From positions 13,412,804 through 13,476,803 of the forward strand of contig OX155961.1 of assembly GCA_944548615.1 (NCBI GenBank): a DNA stretch of 64,000 nt, written 5' to 3'. Position numbers and translations under genes: made by a program. Below, in pieces: positions 46,116-56,168 of the stretch (its first letter is position 1; every line of letters starts with the position of its first letter). The notes under the pieces were generated by a model. It ran no database searches and was not told where the DNA came from. It saw only the letters and a program-made list of their open reading frames with translations. This DNA is from Micropterix aruncella (taxonomy: Eukaryota; Arthropoda; Insecta; Lepidoptera; Micropterigidae).

Positions 46116-47626
46116 TTATACTACCAATAGCGATAGTTTTCGATAAGTGTAGTTACGTCTCTTTAGGAGTAATTTCTAGCTTACTTTTCAGGCTTACTCT
46201 GTAGCGCAAACCCACTTATTATTTTCTGCTTCCTGTAACTATTCAGCTGTTCAACAATACACACTTTAAAGGAGTTACAGCATAGACAACATCATTCTTA
46301 CACGTCCTTTCCGCTTGCACATTTTAATACATTTCCCCCACAATGGCGGACGTTCCCCGACTTGTTTACATAATATTTACATTTCCTCGGTCGCTTTTCA
46401 CCGAGAATATGATTACATTTTCTCACGCTGTTCAGCCAAAGACACATTCACACATGCGGTATTGAGATATCTAAACTTATCTGCTATTCAGATATTCAGC
46501 TAATATGACATACGCGAAATTCTAAATATTTGATACATTTTGAAATATTTTAGTCGATGTTTTTCTCTGAATCCCTCGACGAAGCCTGCGCTTCTTTTCA
46601 GTTTTTTTTTCGGAAAATCAGGTAAATTCTACGACGTGTTCTTCATTCTGGCTTTAGTCTTCGGAGCGCCCAAAAAAATCAGGATAAAGATAATGGTATA
46701 CATTGGCTTCTAAATAAAATATAATTCGGAACCAGGACCTTCTAGCGGCTTACCATAAAGCCCTTAAAAATCAAAACATTCTTAGAATGTTCCGAAGTTC
46801 ATTTCAGCGCAACGCTAGTACCCATATTCACCATACGCAAATCCCCTGGATTTTTCCATTTGGAACATTTTGGTGGCTGAGCATGTCTTCGCTGAGAATG
46901 TCAGTGAATCCCGCAGCCCCAAATTGGTGCACCACGTGATGGGTTTATCGACAGACTCAACACTATTATCAAGGCCAGACTCAACACTATTGTCGTGCTA
47001 CTTGTCGCTGGCCACTTGTGACTGCGGTCGGTGGTTCGTTTGCGCCGAGCCAATAACACTTGATCCCTCTCACCTTGTAGTAATAATAAATAATGTGCCT
47101 TTCTAAACATCGTAATATTGCAGTGAAAATAAAATGATGTATTCGGTTATTTATTATCCATCGATCTCATGACTGTATCTGCCCTGCTTCCAAAAGCAAG
47201 CCTCAGAATACTTTATCGTACAATAGAAAATACTGTAGCTATGTCGCATCTGCTGTTTCTGTATACATATGACGCTGAGTGAAAATCACTTAAACCACTC
47301 CGATCCAATAGAGGAGACTTGGATAGACAGACGCATTACTTCTCCCTATACTCACAGGCCGTAGTTTCTTTTTGATAGCGCATACATGCTTAACCCCCAA
47401 CCTCAGTCGTAAGCGCATCAAGGGTCTGCCTATAATAAGTTCATGTATGTACTTGAATGCGGTACGGTTACCAAACGCACAAATTGTGCTAAGCTAAATA
47501 ATAGCAGCTCTACGGTTTAGCCTGAGAAATTGATTCAACGTTATAACACATAGTAACGGGTTCTATTCAATGGTTATTTAGTTAATTTACTCGCATCTTC
47601 ACATAAACATCAGACAGAAAACTAAA
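46116..47626. other. No gene recognised; GC-richer patch 46,880-47,070
   Basis: The patch includes an imperfect duplication 'agactcaacactatt[ag]tc' (46,954 and 46,979). It resembles neither a known domain nor a recognisable LTR end. Confidence 0.35.
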
Positions 47627-47630
47627 TTAA

Positions 47631-47871
47631 CCCCTCAAATGTGAGGCGTCCCTTAAGGGATGCCTTGGCAAAATGTATACAAAATGTATATAAATTTATA
47701 TAAATGTAAATATAAATGTAAATGTGCGCCGCTTTATAGTAATCCGCTCTATAGTAATGCTATAGCTCTATAGTAAACCCCGCTCTATGTAAATGTAAAT
47801 GTAAATGTAAATATAAATTTATATACATTTTGCCGTAGGCAACCCGAGCTAATCGCCATTCATTTGAGGGT
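47631..47871 (+). mobile_element. 241-bp TTAA-flanked MITE, copy 1
   Basis: It starts CCCCTCAAATG and ends CATTTGAGGGT, flanked by TTAA at 47,627-47,630 and 47,872-47,875. The interior has 'taaatgtaaatgtaaatg' tracts and an inverted 'ctctatagtaa'. It is the same length as, and almost identical (reversed) to, 60,482-60,722. TTAA target and CCC-start ends indicate a piggyBac-type non-autonomous element. Confidence 0.85.
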
Positions 47872-48049
47872 TTAATTCATTGACTTATCTCCATTCTCTA
47901 TCGTGGTCAATCGCGATGTGTCGAAGTAAAAGTAAACTTAGATATCATACTTATAAGAATGCTTAATTGAGCTAGGAAGGGACGAAATGGGAAAATTGGT
48001 TCTGTATAAGAACATACCTACATACATCTATCTACTTATACGTATTCAT

Positions 48050-48380
48050 GTTTACATATGTATTCATATTCATATTCATTTTATTGGTATACTGGTATAC
48101 AAGTCAGATTAGCGAACATTCATACATATTAGCAAACTACCATATATTTTTTTTATCATAAAGAAAAGATAAAATAAACAAAACAAAATGAAGAAAAAAA
48201 AACACAAGAATAATGTTAAAAGAAGAAAATACAAGACAAAATGCAAAAGAGATCATTAAATACTTTAGCCACCAAAGCATTTTAGACTTTACTCGAGTAA
48301 TATTCTTCCAGTGAGTAAAACGCCTTATCTGTAAGGTATCTCTTAAGGCGTCTCTTAAACGCCTTGATGGATCTATCTAT
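48050..48380 (-). pseudogene. LINE 3' end with microsatellite at its 5' junction
   Basis: The minus-strand frame ends 'SIKAFKRRLKRYLTDKAF', then 'YSLEEYYSSKV' with a stop at 48,282. This is the usual ORF2 C-terminus of jockey/CR1-type LINEs (FK-LK-YL---YSLEE). The 3' UTR continues to an 'aatgaatatgaatatgaata' tail near 48,060. Upstream coding sequence is replaced by the microsatellite at 48,402. Confidence 0.65.
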
Positions 48381-48401
48381 GGATATGTATATAGGTAAGA
48401 C

Positions 48402-48409
48402 GTTCGTGC

Positions 48410-48450
<41 letters not shown>

Positions 48451-48530
48451 TGGGTGCGTGCGTGCGAGCGCGCGCGCACGTGTGTGTGTGTGCATGTGGT
48501 GTGGGTGTGTGTATGTATGTATGTATGTAG
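48402..48530. repeat. Compound microsatellite (GTGC)n-(GC)n-(GT)n-(GTAT)n
   Basis: Runs of 'cgtg' from 48,410 to about 48,468, then 'gcgcgcgcgc', 'tgtgtgtgtgtg' and 'tatgtatgtatgtatgta'. It creates spurious ORFs of Cys/Val/Arg and His/Thr repeats on both strands. Confidence 0.95.
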
Positions 48531-48639
48531 AGACAGAGTTGAAAAGGTTGTGGTTGGAATAGATCCATCACATCCATAGTCATATTTAAATCTCAAAATA
48601 TTTTACCTAACTTACTTGGAGGAATGACTTAGAAAATTG

Positions 48640-48932
48640 GTACACAGATGCCTTGTTGGGCCGAAGTCACATTGTGAAATTTTGGTTGGAATATCTCATA
48701 TAACAGCTCCGCTAATACTCTTCAAATTCCGCCATACAGTTCAATTAAATAATATCGCCATCTGTTGGCGCTTGGACCAACCCCGATCTTACGGTTGTAA
48801 CGGAACAAACGCAACGGTTGAACGGAACATCGATTTTATTTAAGAAATTTATATTCATATGAAATCAGTCCTTGGCTACTTGCCGGAAAAGTCTTGGTGG
48901 TGTCACAACCGATTATTTTTGGGCAGTCGTGT
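48640..48932 (+). repeat. Interspersed repeat related to 10,215-10,560
   Basis: Contains 'ggtacacagatgccttgttg', 'ttggttggaatatctca', 'cttgccggaaaagtcttgg' and ends 'ttgggcagtcgtgtaat', the terminal motif of TIR family A. It may therefore be another member of that transposon group. Confidence 0.55.
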
Positions 48933-49483
48933 AATAAAAGAGCATAGAGTCTTCTAGATGCAATGCAGTTAACACAAGAAGGACAATATACGAAAAGTAT
49001 TATGTCAAAATAATCAAGAACAGCTGGCAGCCCCACCGCGTTAAATCCACTCCCTTTCTTCGGGCTGAGCTTCAGGGGTCTTCCTTGGTGTGTGGTGGGC
49101 GGATTGGGTGGGTTGGGCGACTCTTGTGCTTGGGGCGGGAGGAAAAACCATTACACGTTCTCAAAAGACCAATATTGCATCCGGCCGGTAGAATGTTGGC
49201 TCTCTGAAAGTATTTTAATGTTAAATTTCATTACGTAAATGCTGTTATGCACTGCACTCTGCCATACGATGAGATTAACCTATATACTTTGTTCGTTTTA
49301 ACGTGGACTTAACAAGCTTTTAAGCATTGCGGTCTTTTTGATATCGTGCTTGCTTTAATTCCTCAGTGGGAAGCTCAATTACGAGTGCGGAAAATTTTGA
49401 AAATATTGCCTATTTTAGCGCAACATATTTAACAAAAATAATACATAACGTATGGAATGGAATATACTATTTACTACTATCAT
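48933..49483. other. Nothing recognised
   Basis: A GC-richer patch at 49,020-49,145; no domain. Confidence 0.4.
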
Positions 49484-50133
49484 AGCGGCCCGGTGTGCTA
49501 TCATAGTGGTTAGGTCGCCTGATCTTACATGTAATAGTCCAGTCAAATTAAGGTTTCACCTCGGAATGAGAGATAATAAGCTGGAAACTCGTATACACCA
49601 TCATTTTAGCATTGTGAACGTTGTCTCAAAGGTCTCATAAAATCTCGTGTCGTGTCGTGTCGCGTGTCGCAAATTTTATGCTCTACAATTTTTATCGTAG
49701 ATGTTAACATCATTGGAGCTATAGAAACCTAGATAATCGCGGAAAACCGTTTTTTGTGACCTTTGACCTTGAATAACTTACGACGCAGACACGAGATTTT
49801 ATGAGACTTTTGAGACAACGTTTACAACGCCAAAATAAAGGTGTATACGAGTTTCCAGCTTATTATCTCTCATTCCGAGGTTGACCCCTTATTTTTGCTA
49901 AAGTGACTGCACTATAAGGTCCCGGCATTTCCGTTGGGATAAAATTAACGAAATTGCATTTTCAATTCTGTCGATCGAATGCAATAACAAGACACACACA
50001 CACACGTTATACGCACACATACATATAAACACTGTTGTAAGAGACACGGTTTGTTGTAAGAGATTGTCATATGAAAATAAACTGTGATTGCCCATTGTGA
50101 TTTCACAATACAGAGTAGAAACAAACAAACAAA
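49484..50133 (+). mobile_element. tRNA-derived SINE, split by a foldback element
   Basis: The left part (49,484-49,539) matches the head of the SINE at 63,340: 'cggcccggtg', 'tagtggttaggtcgcctgat'. The right part (49,910-50,133) matches its body: 'aaaattaacg', 'ttcaattctgtcgatcgaat', 'agagattgtcatatg', ending in 'caaacaaacaaaca'. The 370-bp insert lies between them. Confidence 0.8.
49540..49909. mobile_element. 370-bp foldback element inside the SINE
   Basis: 49,552-49,655 and 49,790-49,893 are inverted repeats of about 100 bp with few mismatches ('cctcggaatgagagataata', 'ctggaaactcgtatacacc', 'tctcataaaatctcgtgtc'). Outer ends are CAGTCA...TGACTG. The short loop region is unrelated sequence. 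No ORF. The target duplication is not resolved. Confidence 0.75.
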
Positions 50134-50870
50134 CATATCTACTTACTAAAACTGTACGTGTGCATTAATTGAATTATAATGTTTGTAATGTGCATGTATT
50201 TCACAGCATTTTTTTGAGCTTAGCGTACTAATTGTTGGAACCATTATTGTTTAACTATAGATACCCTTTGTGACAGGAATGCCTACCAACTAGTACTTAC
50301 TAATTAGTTTTATGAAATGACTAAAACATTTTTCCTTAATTTTAAAAGTACGGTAAGAATTCGAGTTTCTATCTTATACAACTAGGCGATTATTCGCAAC
50401 AGCCTTATAAAAGTCAGTTCGTTTTCTCGTTATGCCAGTTGAGCCCCATGATCCGACCTTTCAACTACTTTTAAATATATTTTCGCCGGCATAGCGCACA
50501 GTGGGAGGGCATTATAACGGGAAAAATAAAGCCAAATATAAAACGCAAGAAATCACAGCAGGTTCAATTTAATTTGTTTTATATATCGACAGCTTGCGAG
50601 TTTAAAACTGGAATCGGTTTCATTTTGTCGGTCTTTGCAGTTGACTAATGTTTCCCATGGTTTTCAAAGTACACTGTTTTATTTCTTTTTTAAGACTTCA
50701 ATTCAGGCGATTCAGCACACGAACATGGAAGGAAGGACTTAATTTGCGGAATGTAGGAAGGTTAAAGTATCAAGAAATAAGGTAGCGATTCAAAGTAAAA
50801 CACAGTTTCTGGGTAAATGCAAAGAGGCAATGTGCGAGGCAAGACAAATATTTTTGAATGCGAATGCGAA
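50134..50870. other. Nothing recognised
   Basis: AT-rich, no domain. Confidence 0.4.
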
Positions 50871-52974
50871 TTTATTTATTTATTTATTTATTATAAAAGG
50901 TACACAAACAATACTCTAATATTACATGGCTATCGCTAACATTTTTACTTTGTTTCTAATTAGGGTATAATATTATATGCGTACTCCGCATGCTTAATTT
51001 ATAATTGCGTATGTGCCGTATCTCATGATTTACAAAATTATCAAAATTATCAAAAATTATCAGTACAAAAATTAATATCCTTAAAAATTATCAAAACAAA
51101 AATTTAAAATTTTAGAAATAAGTTTACAGTGAATTCTGAAAAACAATTAAACAATGAAATGGTAAAAAATAGATCAAATATTGTCTGGAATAAAATAATA
51201 AAAACATGAAAATTATCAAAACAAAAATTAAAAATTTTAGAAATAAGTTTATAGTGAATTCTGAAAAACAGTTAAACAATTAAATGGTAAAAAAATAGAT
51301 CGAATAATGTCTGGAATAAAATAATAAAAACATACGGTAAATTATCAATTTGTTTCATAATACGTTATTTATAATGGACTTAACTACTAATGGTCCCAGG
51401 TTGAGGAAATCAATGTTATCGGTTATAGTGTTGTATAACCGGCATGTACGTGAGATAGGATTGTGGAAAGATTGATTTGTCTGCGAAGTGGGAAGGTGAA
51501 ATGTTAAGTGCTGCCTCAGTCGCCTGGATGGTACTTTGAAATTTAACGCTTCTAATAAATCTGGTGAGTCTATCCCGCCGTTAAGAAGTTTATGCAGAAA
51601 CATTAGACTTCCGCACTCTCTCCTCTTTCTAAGAGTAAAAATCTTAAAATAATTTAAACGCTCTTCATAAGAGTAGAGAGTGCGTGATAGGCCGGTTTTA
51701 TAGGTTACCATACGCATATACTTCCTCTGCACAGACTCTATCGCTTCCGAATGCACCTCATAGTATGGATTCCAAATTATGGAACCAAACTCCAGTTGGC
51801 TGCGTACAAGAGAATTATAGAGCAAGTTAAATGAGTTAATATTTTTAAACGGTTTAGTAACCCTATATATAAAACCCAGTGTTCGCTCGCTCTTACTTAC
51901 TACATTGTTGATATGCTCTCTAAAAGTCAGGTGCTCGTCGTGAAGTATTCCTAGATCTCTTACACTTTTTGTAGATTTTAGTGTTGAATTGCCGATAGAG
52001 TAAGTGTAGTCTTTAATTTGCTTATTTCTAGTGAAACGAATAATTTGACATTTTTCAACATTCAGTTCCATTCTATTAGATTCACACCATTTTTTCAATT
52101 CGCAAAGATCTTTCTGTAGTGCATTGCAATCCTCCATTGTCAGTATTTCTTTGAATATTTTTAAATCATCTGCATACATTAGATGCCGACAGCGTAGACT
52201 CTTAGAGAGATCATCAATGAATATTAAAAATAAAAGTGGTCCGAGATTTGATCCCTGAGGCACACCAGATTTAACTAAGGCAGGGATCGATGTATATCCT
52301 TTCACACGAACAATTTGTGTCCTATTTGATAGGTACGACTTCATCCATCTAAGTAGGTTACCGTGAATACCGTTATTTGCAAGTTTCATATGTAATATGT
52401 CATGATTAACTTTGTCAAACGCTTTAGCGAAGTCGGTATACTGTATACACGGCTTCCACCTGGTGTTTCCTATTAAACGCGGATGAAATGTACTGTGAAA
52501 TGTTTCCACCGATCGGTTTTTGGTGAATCCATGCTGGTACGGACAGATTATATGTTTAAAATGTCGTGTAACATGATCACAGACAAGAGATTCGAATATC
52601 TTTCCGAAACAGGAGAGTATGCTTATTGGTCTGTAGCTAAATACTGAATTCCTGTCTCCGGATTTATGAATCGGTATGATATTAGCAATCTTCCACTGCG
52701 ATGGAAATACTCCTATCTCAAGACATTTATTATATATAATGTGCAATGGCTGTACGATTTCTGTTGAACATTTTTTAATGAATAAGGGAGGGATTTCATC
52801 ATGACCTGGACCTTTACTATCATCTAACATTTTTAACTTAGTTCTAATATCTATTTTATTAATAATAATATTGCATAGCGAGTAATTAGCACTCGAAACA
52901 CACACACTTTTTTGAGGTTGAAATGCGAATGGTTGCGATAAGCTGTTCCTTGCAGCGCCCTCTGTCGGCTTCAT
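50871..52974 (-). mobile_element. 5'-truncated jockey/CR1-type LINE
   Basis: The element reads on the minus strand. It has an ORF2 part (52,974-51,355), a ~480-bp 3' UTR and a tail 'ataaataaataaataaa' at 50,871-50,895. The endonuclease half is absent; sequence upstream of about 52,940 is unrelated. The 3' UTR contains a ~125-bp tandem duplication (about 51,095-51,205 and 51,215-51,332) sharing 'agtgaattctgaaaaac' and 'gtctggaataaaataat'. No convincing target duplication was found. Confidence 0.85.
51355..52974 (-). CDS. Reverse transcriptase ORF (LINE ORF2, truncated)
   Basis: 539 codons without a stop. The reverse transcriptase copies LINE RNA into DNA at a nicked target. Visible RT blocks: 'KMLDDSKGPGHDEIPPLF' (~49-66), 'FPSQWKIANIIPIHKSGDR' (~90-108), 'YRPISILSCFGKIFE' (~114-128), 'QHGFTKNRSVETF' (~147-159), 'YTDFAKAFDKVNHDIL' with first catalytic Asp D181, 'SGVPQGSNLGPLLFLIFIDD' (~236-255), 'YADD' with D269-D270. 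Post-RT thumb 'LYNSLVRSQLEFGSIIWNP' follows. All three catalytic Asp residues are present. The first ~15 residues ('MKPTEGAARN...') probably come from flanking DNA, so the Met is not the true start. The N-terminal endonuclease is missing. An uninterrupted frame implies a fairly recent insertion. Confidence 0.9.
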   Translation of the reverse strand: MKPTEGAARNSLSQPFAFQPQKSVCVSSANYSLCNIIINKIDIRTKLKMLDDSKGPGHDEIPPLFIKKCSTEIVQPLHIIYNKCLEIGVFPSQWKIANIIPIHKSGDRNSVFSYRPISILSCFGKIFESLVCDHVTRHFKHIICPYQHGFTKNRSVETFHSTFHPRLIGNTRWKPCIQYTDFAKAFDKVNHDILHMKLANNGIHGNLLRWMKSYLSNRTQIVRVKGYTSIPALVKSGVPQGSNLGPLLFLIFIDDLSKSLRCRHLMYADDLKIFKEILTMEDCNALQKDLCELKKWCESNRMELNVEKCQIIRFTRNKQIKDYTYSIGNSTLKSTKSVRDLGILHDEHLTFREHINNVVSKSERTLGFIYRVTKPFKNINSFNLLYNSLVRSQLEFGSIIWNPYYEVHSEAIESVQRKYMRMVTYKTGLSRTLYSYEERLNYFKIFTLRKRRECGSLMFLHKLLNGGIDSPDLLEALNFKVPSRRLRQHLTFHLPTSQTNQSFHNPISRTCRLYNTITDNIDFLNLGPLVVKSIINNVL

Positions 52975-53109
52975 CTCGAATTACGTAGAAAGTACCGAAT
53001 TCGAGGAAGAAGCAAGAAATAGATAATAGGAATCGCCGATAGATGGCAGCAAACATTTTTTTTGTTATGAAATCGAGGGCAATCGCGATTTTTTATCATA
53101 AATACGTAA

Positions 53110-53225
53110 AAACGACATAAAAACGGATTTACCGCGTGAATTTTGTAGCACGCGACGTTTCGGGGATATTGCAGCCGCCGTTGTCCAGAGTAAAATGCTC
53201 TGGACAACGACGACGACTAAAAATA
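53110..53225 (+). repeat. Repeat K, best copy
   Basis: Contains 'aaaaacggatttaccgcgtg', 'aattttgtagcacgcgacg', 'tttcggggatattgcagccg' and 'ccgttgtccagagt', followed by a hairpin 'ccagagtaaaatgctctgg'. Found at least four times in the window; class unknown. Confidence 0.55.
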
Positions 53226-54143
53226 TATTGTCTTCGGACAAATGCGGAGTATATTGAAACTATTTATTTATTTATGGAATGTTTATTTATCCTTTCTGTC
53301 ATTTCTCCTAAAATGCGTTTGTTGAATTTTTGCTCTATTATCTACATATTTCTCAAAGCTTATAGGACGCTGTTAATGAATAATTGACAGATATCCAAGA
53401 GGCATTTAAAAATCTGCAAACAGCTGATCTGTACGGTATCGAGGCGGCTTTTTGTTTTGTAACTCTTTTCAGTTACTTTTGGGCTTATTCTATACATTCG
53501 AGAGCCATATAGATAATTTGCAGTGTTTCTTTATTTCATATACTCCTTAGTTCATGGAATACGAATACTATTTCCTTGTTTGCGCCATCAGCGATTTTAT
53601 TTGAAATATGTTGCTGAGATATCTAATTGTATTTTCTCTTTTTATCTACTCTTTTTATTTGCAGTTATTCTGAAGGGCAACTTTATTACATTTAAAGGTC
53701 TTTCTGAGTCAAATGTTAAATTCTTCGTTTTTCATAATTTCCAGCGAGCTTTGCGCGCCTTTAGAAGCCCATACATTGCAGCAGACGTAATCGAACTTAA
53801 GCCGATACTGAATGAGTGTAGTCGGTAAAACGAGATAATTCTGGATAAAACTACTGTTAGTGCCCATATATCTGTCTCTGAGAACTGATATCTTCTGTTG
53901 TCCGGATCGAACGAAAGACGACTTAAAACAGCACCACCTAGTGAGTGCTATAAGTTCACTTTATATACCGGCTAAATGTTTTTATGGAAAATATTCGACG
54001 CGCAAGCAAATTGCATTAGACATTCTCAAAGAAGCTTTGACTCAAAAACAGGTAGAGGCGATTAATGCCCTTATGTAAACTTTAATTAGATAATCGTCAT
54101 TATTTTTTTTTATTTTTTATTAGTCGAAGTATTGCGTGTGGAC
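53226..54143. other. No confirmed gene; possible exon 53,665-53,828
   Basis: The ORF at 53,523-53,828 contains a strong 3' splice-acceptor-like tract ('ctactctttttatttgcag', ending 53,664) followed by 55 open codons ending 'ELKPILNECSR'. A second ORF (53,860-54,078) reads '..CFYGKYSTRKQIALDILK'. I recognise neither. They could be host exons or chance. Confidence 0.25.
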
Positions 54144-54154
54144 TGTCCCACTAG

Positions 54155-54820
54155 GGAGCTAACGGGCCCATGATGAGGTGGCCACGATGACTCATGTGTT
54201 CAGGGTCGGTCACACTCACGGGTCAACACCCATCCGATGGCCTCCACGCATGGGGTGCGAACCTGGATAGGACACTGGGTCAACCAGTCTCCCCTGGGAA
54301 TCAAACCTCTGGCGCTCCTGGACGGTCTGCGCACCGAGCGGCGCAAGCCAATCGATTGTGTTCTCCGACTAACAGTCGGGGGAGTCTGGGAACTGTATTG
54401 TTTCCTATAGAGCCGGGGTGGTTGCTTACCTTACGGCGACTGCTCTTGAAATGACCATTGGCCATCCGATCCCGGTTCAGAGTCGGGCAAAGGACGCCTT
54501 GATCCGCGATAGATTCGGTGCACACTGTTTCACCGCTTCGTAAGGGAGAGGACCGCGCAAGCGACCTCGAACTCGGAACCAATCGAGAGACCGGAGAAAT
54601 CTGGTCACAATTGGAAGCAAGGGCGCGAGTGTCGGCCCGCCAGGTAACATTACTGGCTATCTCGCGGTAAAGGCGTTCGTCTCTTGCGGGTTGTGGCGTA
54701 GCTAGACGTCGGATTTGTAATGTCCAAAGTCTTCTACGCTCACTGCACGGTCGATAGAACGATGAATCGTTAAAACGTCCTGCGGTGACGGGTTCGCCCG
54801 TTGTGGTTGACATCTCAATA
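54155..54820 (+). mobile_element. Retroposon family R, copy 4, 11-bp target duplication
   Basis: 666 bp between perfect copies of TGTCCCACTAG at 54,144-54,154 and 54,821-54,831. Plus-strand orientation by the 3' stem-loop rule: near the right end 'ggtgacgggttcgcccgttg' then 'tggttgacatctcaata'. The 5' end 'ggagctaacgggcccat' extends further than in copies 1 and 3. The 198-codon minus-strand ORF across it is antisense and not conserved in other copies. Confidence 0.85.
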
Positions 54821-54831
54821 TGTCCCACTAG

Positions 54832-55200
54832 TTGCTTTCTATTTAAGTTTATCAAAAATTGTAACATTACTAGGGTTACAATAACAAAAAACATCATCTA
54901 GCTTGTGTCGTAAACGAGCCCACTGTGCGACCGCGTCGCTGAAAGACGTCTGAAAGTTTCTTTCTACTTTTTTCAGCGCTGAAATCTGCTTAGTGTGTAT
55001 AAACTTGGCTCACAAGACCACGCGGACGCCCTTCGATGTCGTATTTCGCTGGCGGTAATACAGTCTGCTGACTTTGAAATAATAATTTAACTTGTGCCGG
55101 TCTTGAGAAACGCTGAAGTTAGTTTTGATTGTTGATTTTTGCGGTAGATTAATTGGCATTTCAGTGTTCAGTGTTCTACTAGCATTTCAGTGTTCTACTT
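54832..55200. other. Nothing recognised
   Basis: 'catttcagtgttctact' is duplicated at about 55,158-55,202. Confidence 0.4.
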
Positions 55201-55375
55201 CAGTAGGTTTAGCCATCTATGCGGTAGAGTCATTGAAATTTTGTCCTGTCGGATCCGTGACCGTTCGAAGCCGCGGTAGACATTTGAACGATGTCATATT
55301 CCATTCATAATGGAATGCATACGCGGACCTTTCAAATGAAAAAGGATTTTCGTAAATACTTCAAACACAGCTTGT
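55200..55375 (+). repeat. Interspersed repeat shared with 63,830-64,000
   Basis: Common blocks: 'gcgaagccgcgg', 'aacgatgtcatattccat', 'cctttcaaatgaaaaaggat'/'cctttcaaataaaaaagaat'. Non-coding. Confidence 0.6.
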
Positions 55376-55499
55376 TTTATTACACTGACTGACTGACTGT
55401 CAACATCTACCCGCCCTTATTGGAAAACCCTATTTATCCGGAGGAGGAACTGGTGTACTTTAAACCAAACGAGGACTGCATTCCATCATCGGCATGCAA

Positions 55500-55860
55500 C
55501 TGTTGTCAACTAGAGCTGTCAACTACAACAGGCGAACCCGTCACTGAAGTTTTATCGATATTAGATCGTTCTGTCTCCCGTGGGGCGAGCGTAGAAGACT
55601 TAAGACAAAAACAGTTCACGGTCTATTTACGCCACTCGCCCGTAAGAAGCCAAAGCCTTACCGCGAGATAACCAGGCTAATCACTGTGGACTCATCGGGA
55701 AAACTAGCCCGCAGGCCAGAGTCCTACCCGGGCTCTCACTTCTACCTGTAGGCCGCCGGATGGATGTTGACCCGTGCGTTTAACCTACCCTATACAACTG
55801 AGTCTTAGTGGCCAAACTGCAACAGGGCCCATTAGCTCCCAATCTGTGCAACTGTGGTGC
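55500..55860 (-). mobile_element. Retroposon family R, copy 5, internally deleted
   Basis: The 3' end (minus strand) 'cagtgacgggttcgcctgtt' followed by 'gtagttgacagctctagttg' is at 55,500-55,548. The body matches to about 55,670 and then jumps to the 5' region ('ggatggatgttgacccgtg', 'ggcccattagctccc'), so about 300 bp are deleted. Target duplication not found. Confidence 0.7.
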
Positions 55861-56053
55861 AGCGCGGCAAACGGTGCATGAAACTTGTCTAATCACAAAT
55901 TTTGCTGAAGGCTTACAGGGATTGAATGATGCTATTCCAGACGCAAGCCAGTGTTTTGCAGAATTTAAATATTAAAACGCACCTGACATTTTATTCAAAT
56001 TTAATGATTATTGATTAAGAACTCGGAGACTATCGCGGTTGTTTAAGATTATA
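55861..56053. other. Nothing recognised
   Basis: Short spacer. Confidence 0.3.
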
Positions 56054-56168
56054 GACAAGATAAAAAACGAATTTACCGCGTGAATTTTGTAGCACTCGAC
56101 GTTTGCTACAAAATTCGCAACGTCGGGTTCTACAAAACTCACGCGGTAAATTTGTTTTTTATCTTGTT
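56054..56168. repeat. Palindromic pair of repeat K ends
   Basis: 'acaagataaaaaacgaattt' followed by 'accgcgtgaattttgtagca' pairs with 'tctacaaaactcacgcggta' followed by 'aatttgttttttatcttgt'. Arms are about 48 bp with ~90% identity. It is two repeat K ends joined head to head. Confidence 0.75.

Noticed and set aside
46870..47110. Solo LTR or gene in the GC-richer patch
   Set aside because: No TG...CA termini, target duplication or coding motif could be shown.
48282..48596. ORFs rich in His/Thr or Cys/Val/Arg
   Set aside because: Translation of the compound microsatellite; only the last ~35 minus-strand codons are real LINE remnant.
51355..52974. Telomere-specific or domesticated reverse transcriptase
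   Set aside because: The motif order, LINE-type 3' tail and truncation are those of an ordinary jockey/CR1-type LINE copy.
53523..54078. Chemoreceptor-like gene exons
   Set aside because: Hydrophobic first ORF and a good acceptor, but no receptor family motif; kept only as a low-confidence note.
54301..54897. 198-codon minus-strand ORF
   Set aside because: It is antisense to the family R retroposon, crosses its boundary into flanking DNA, and is not open in the other copies.
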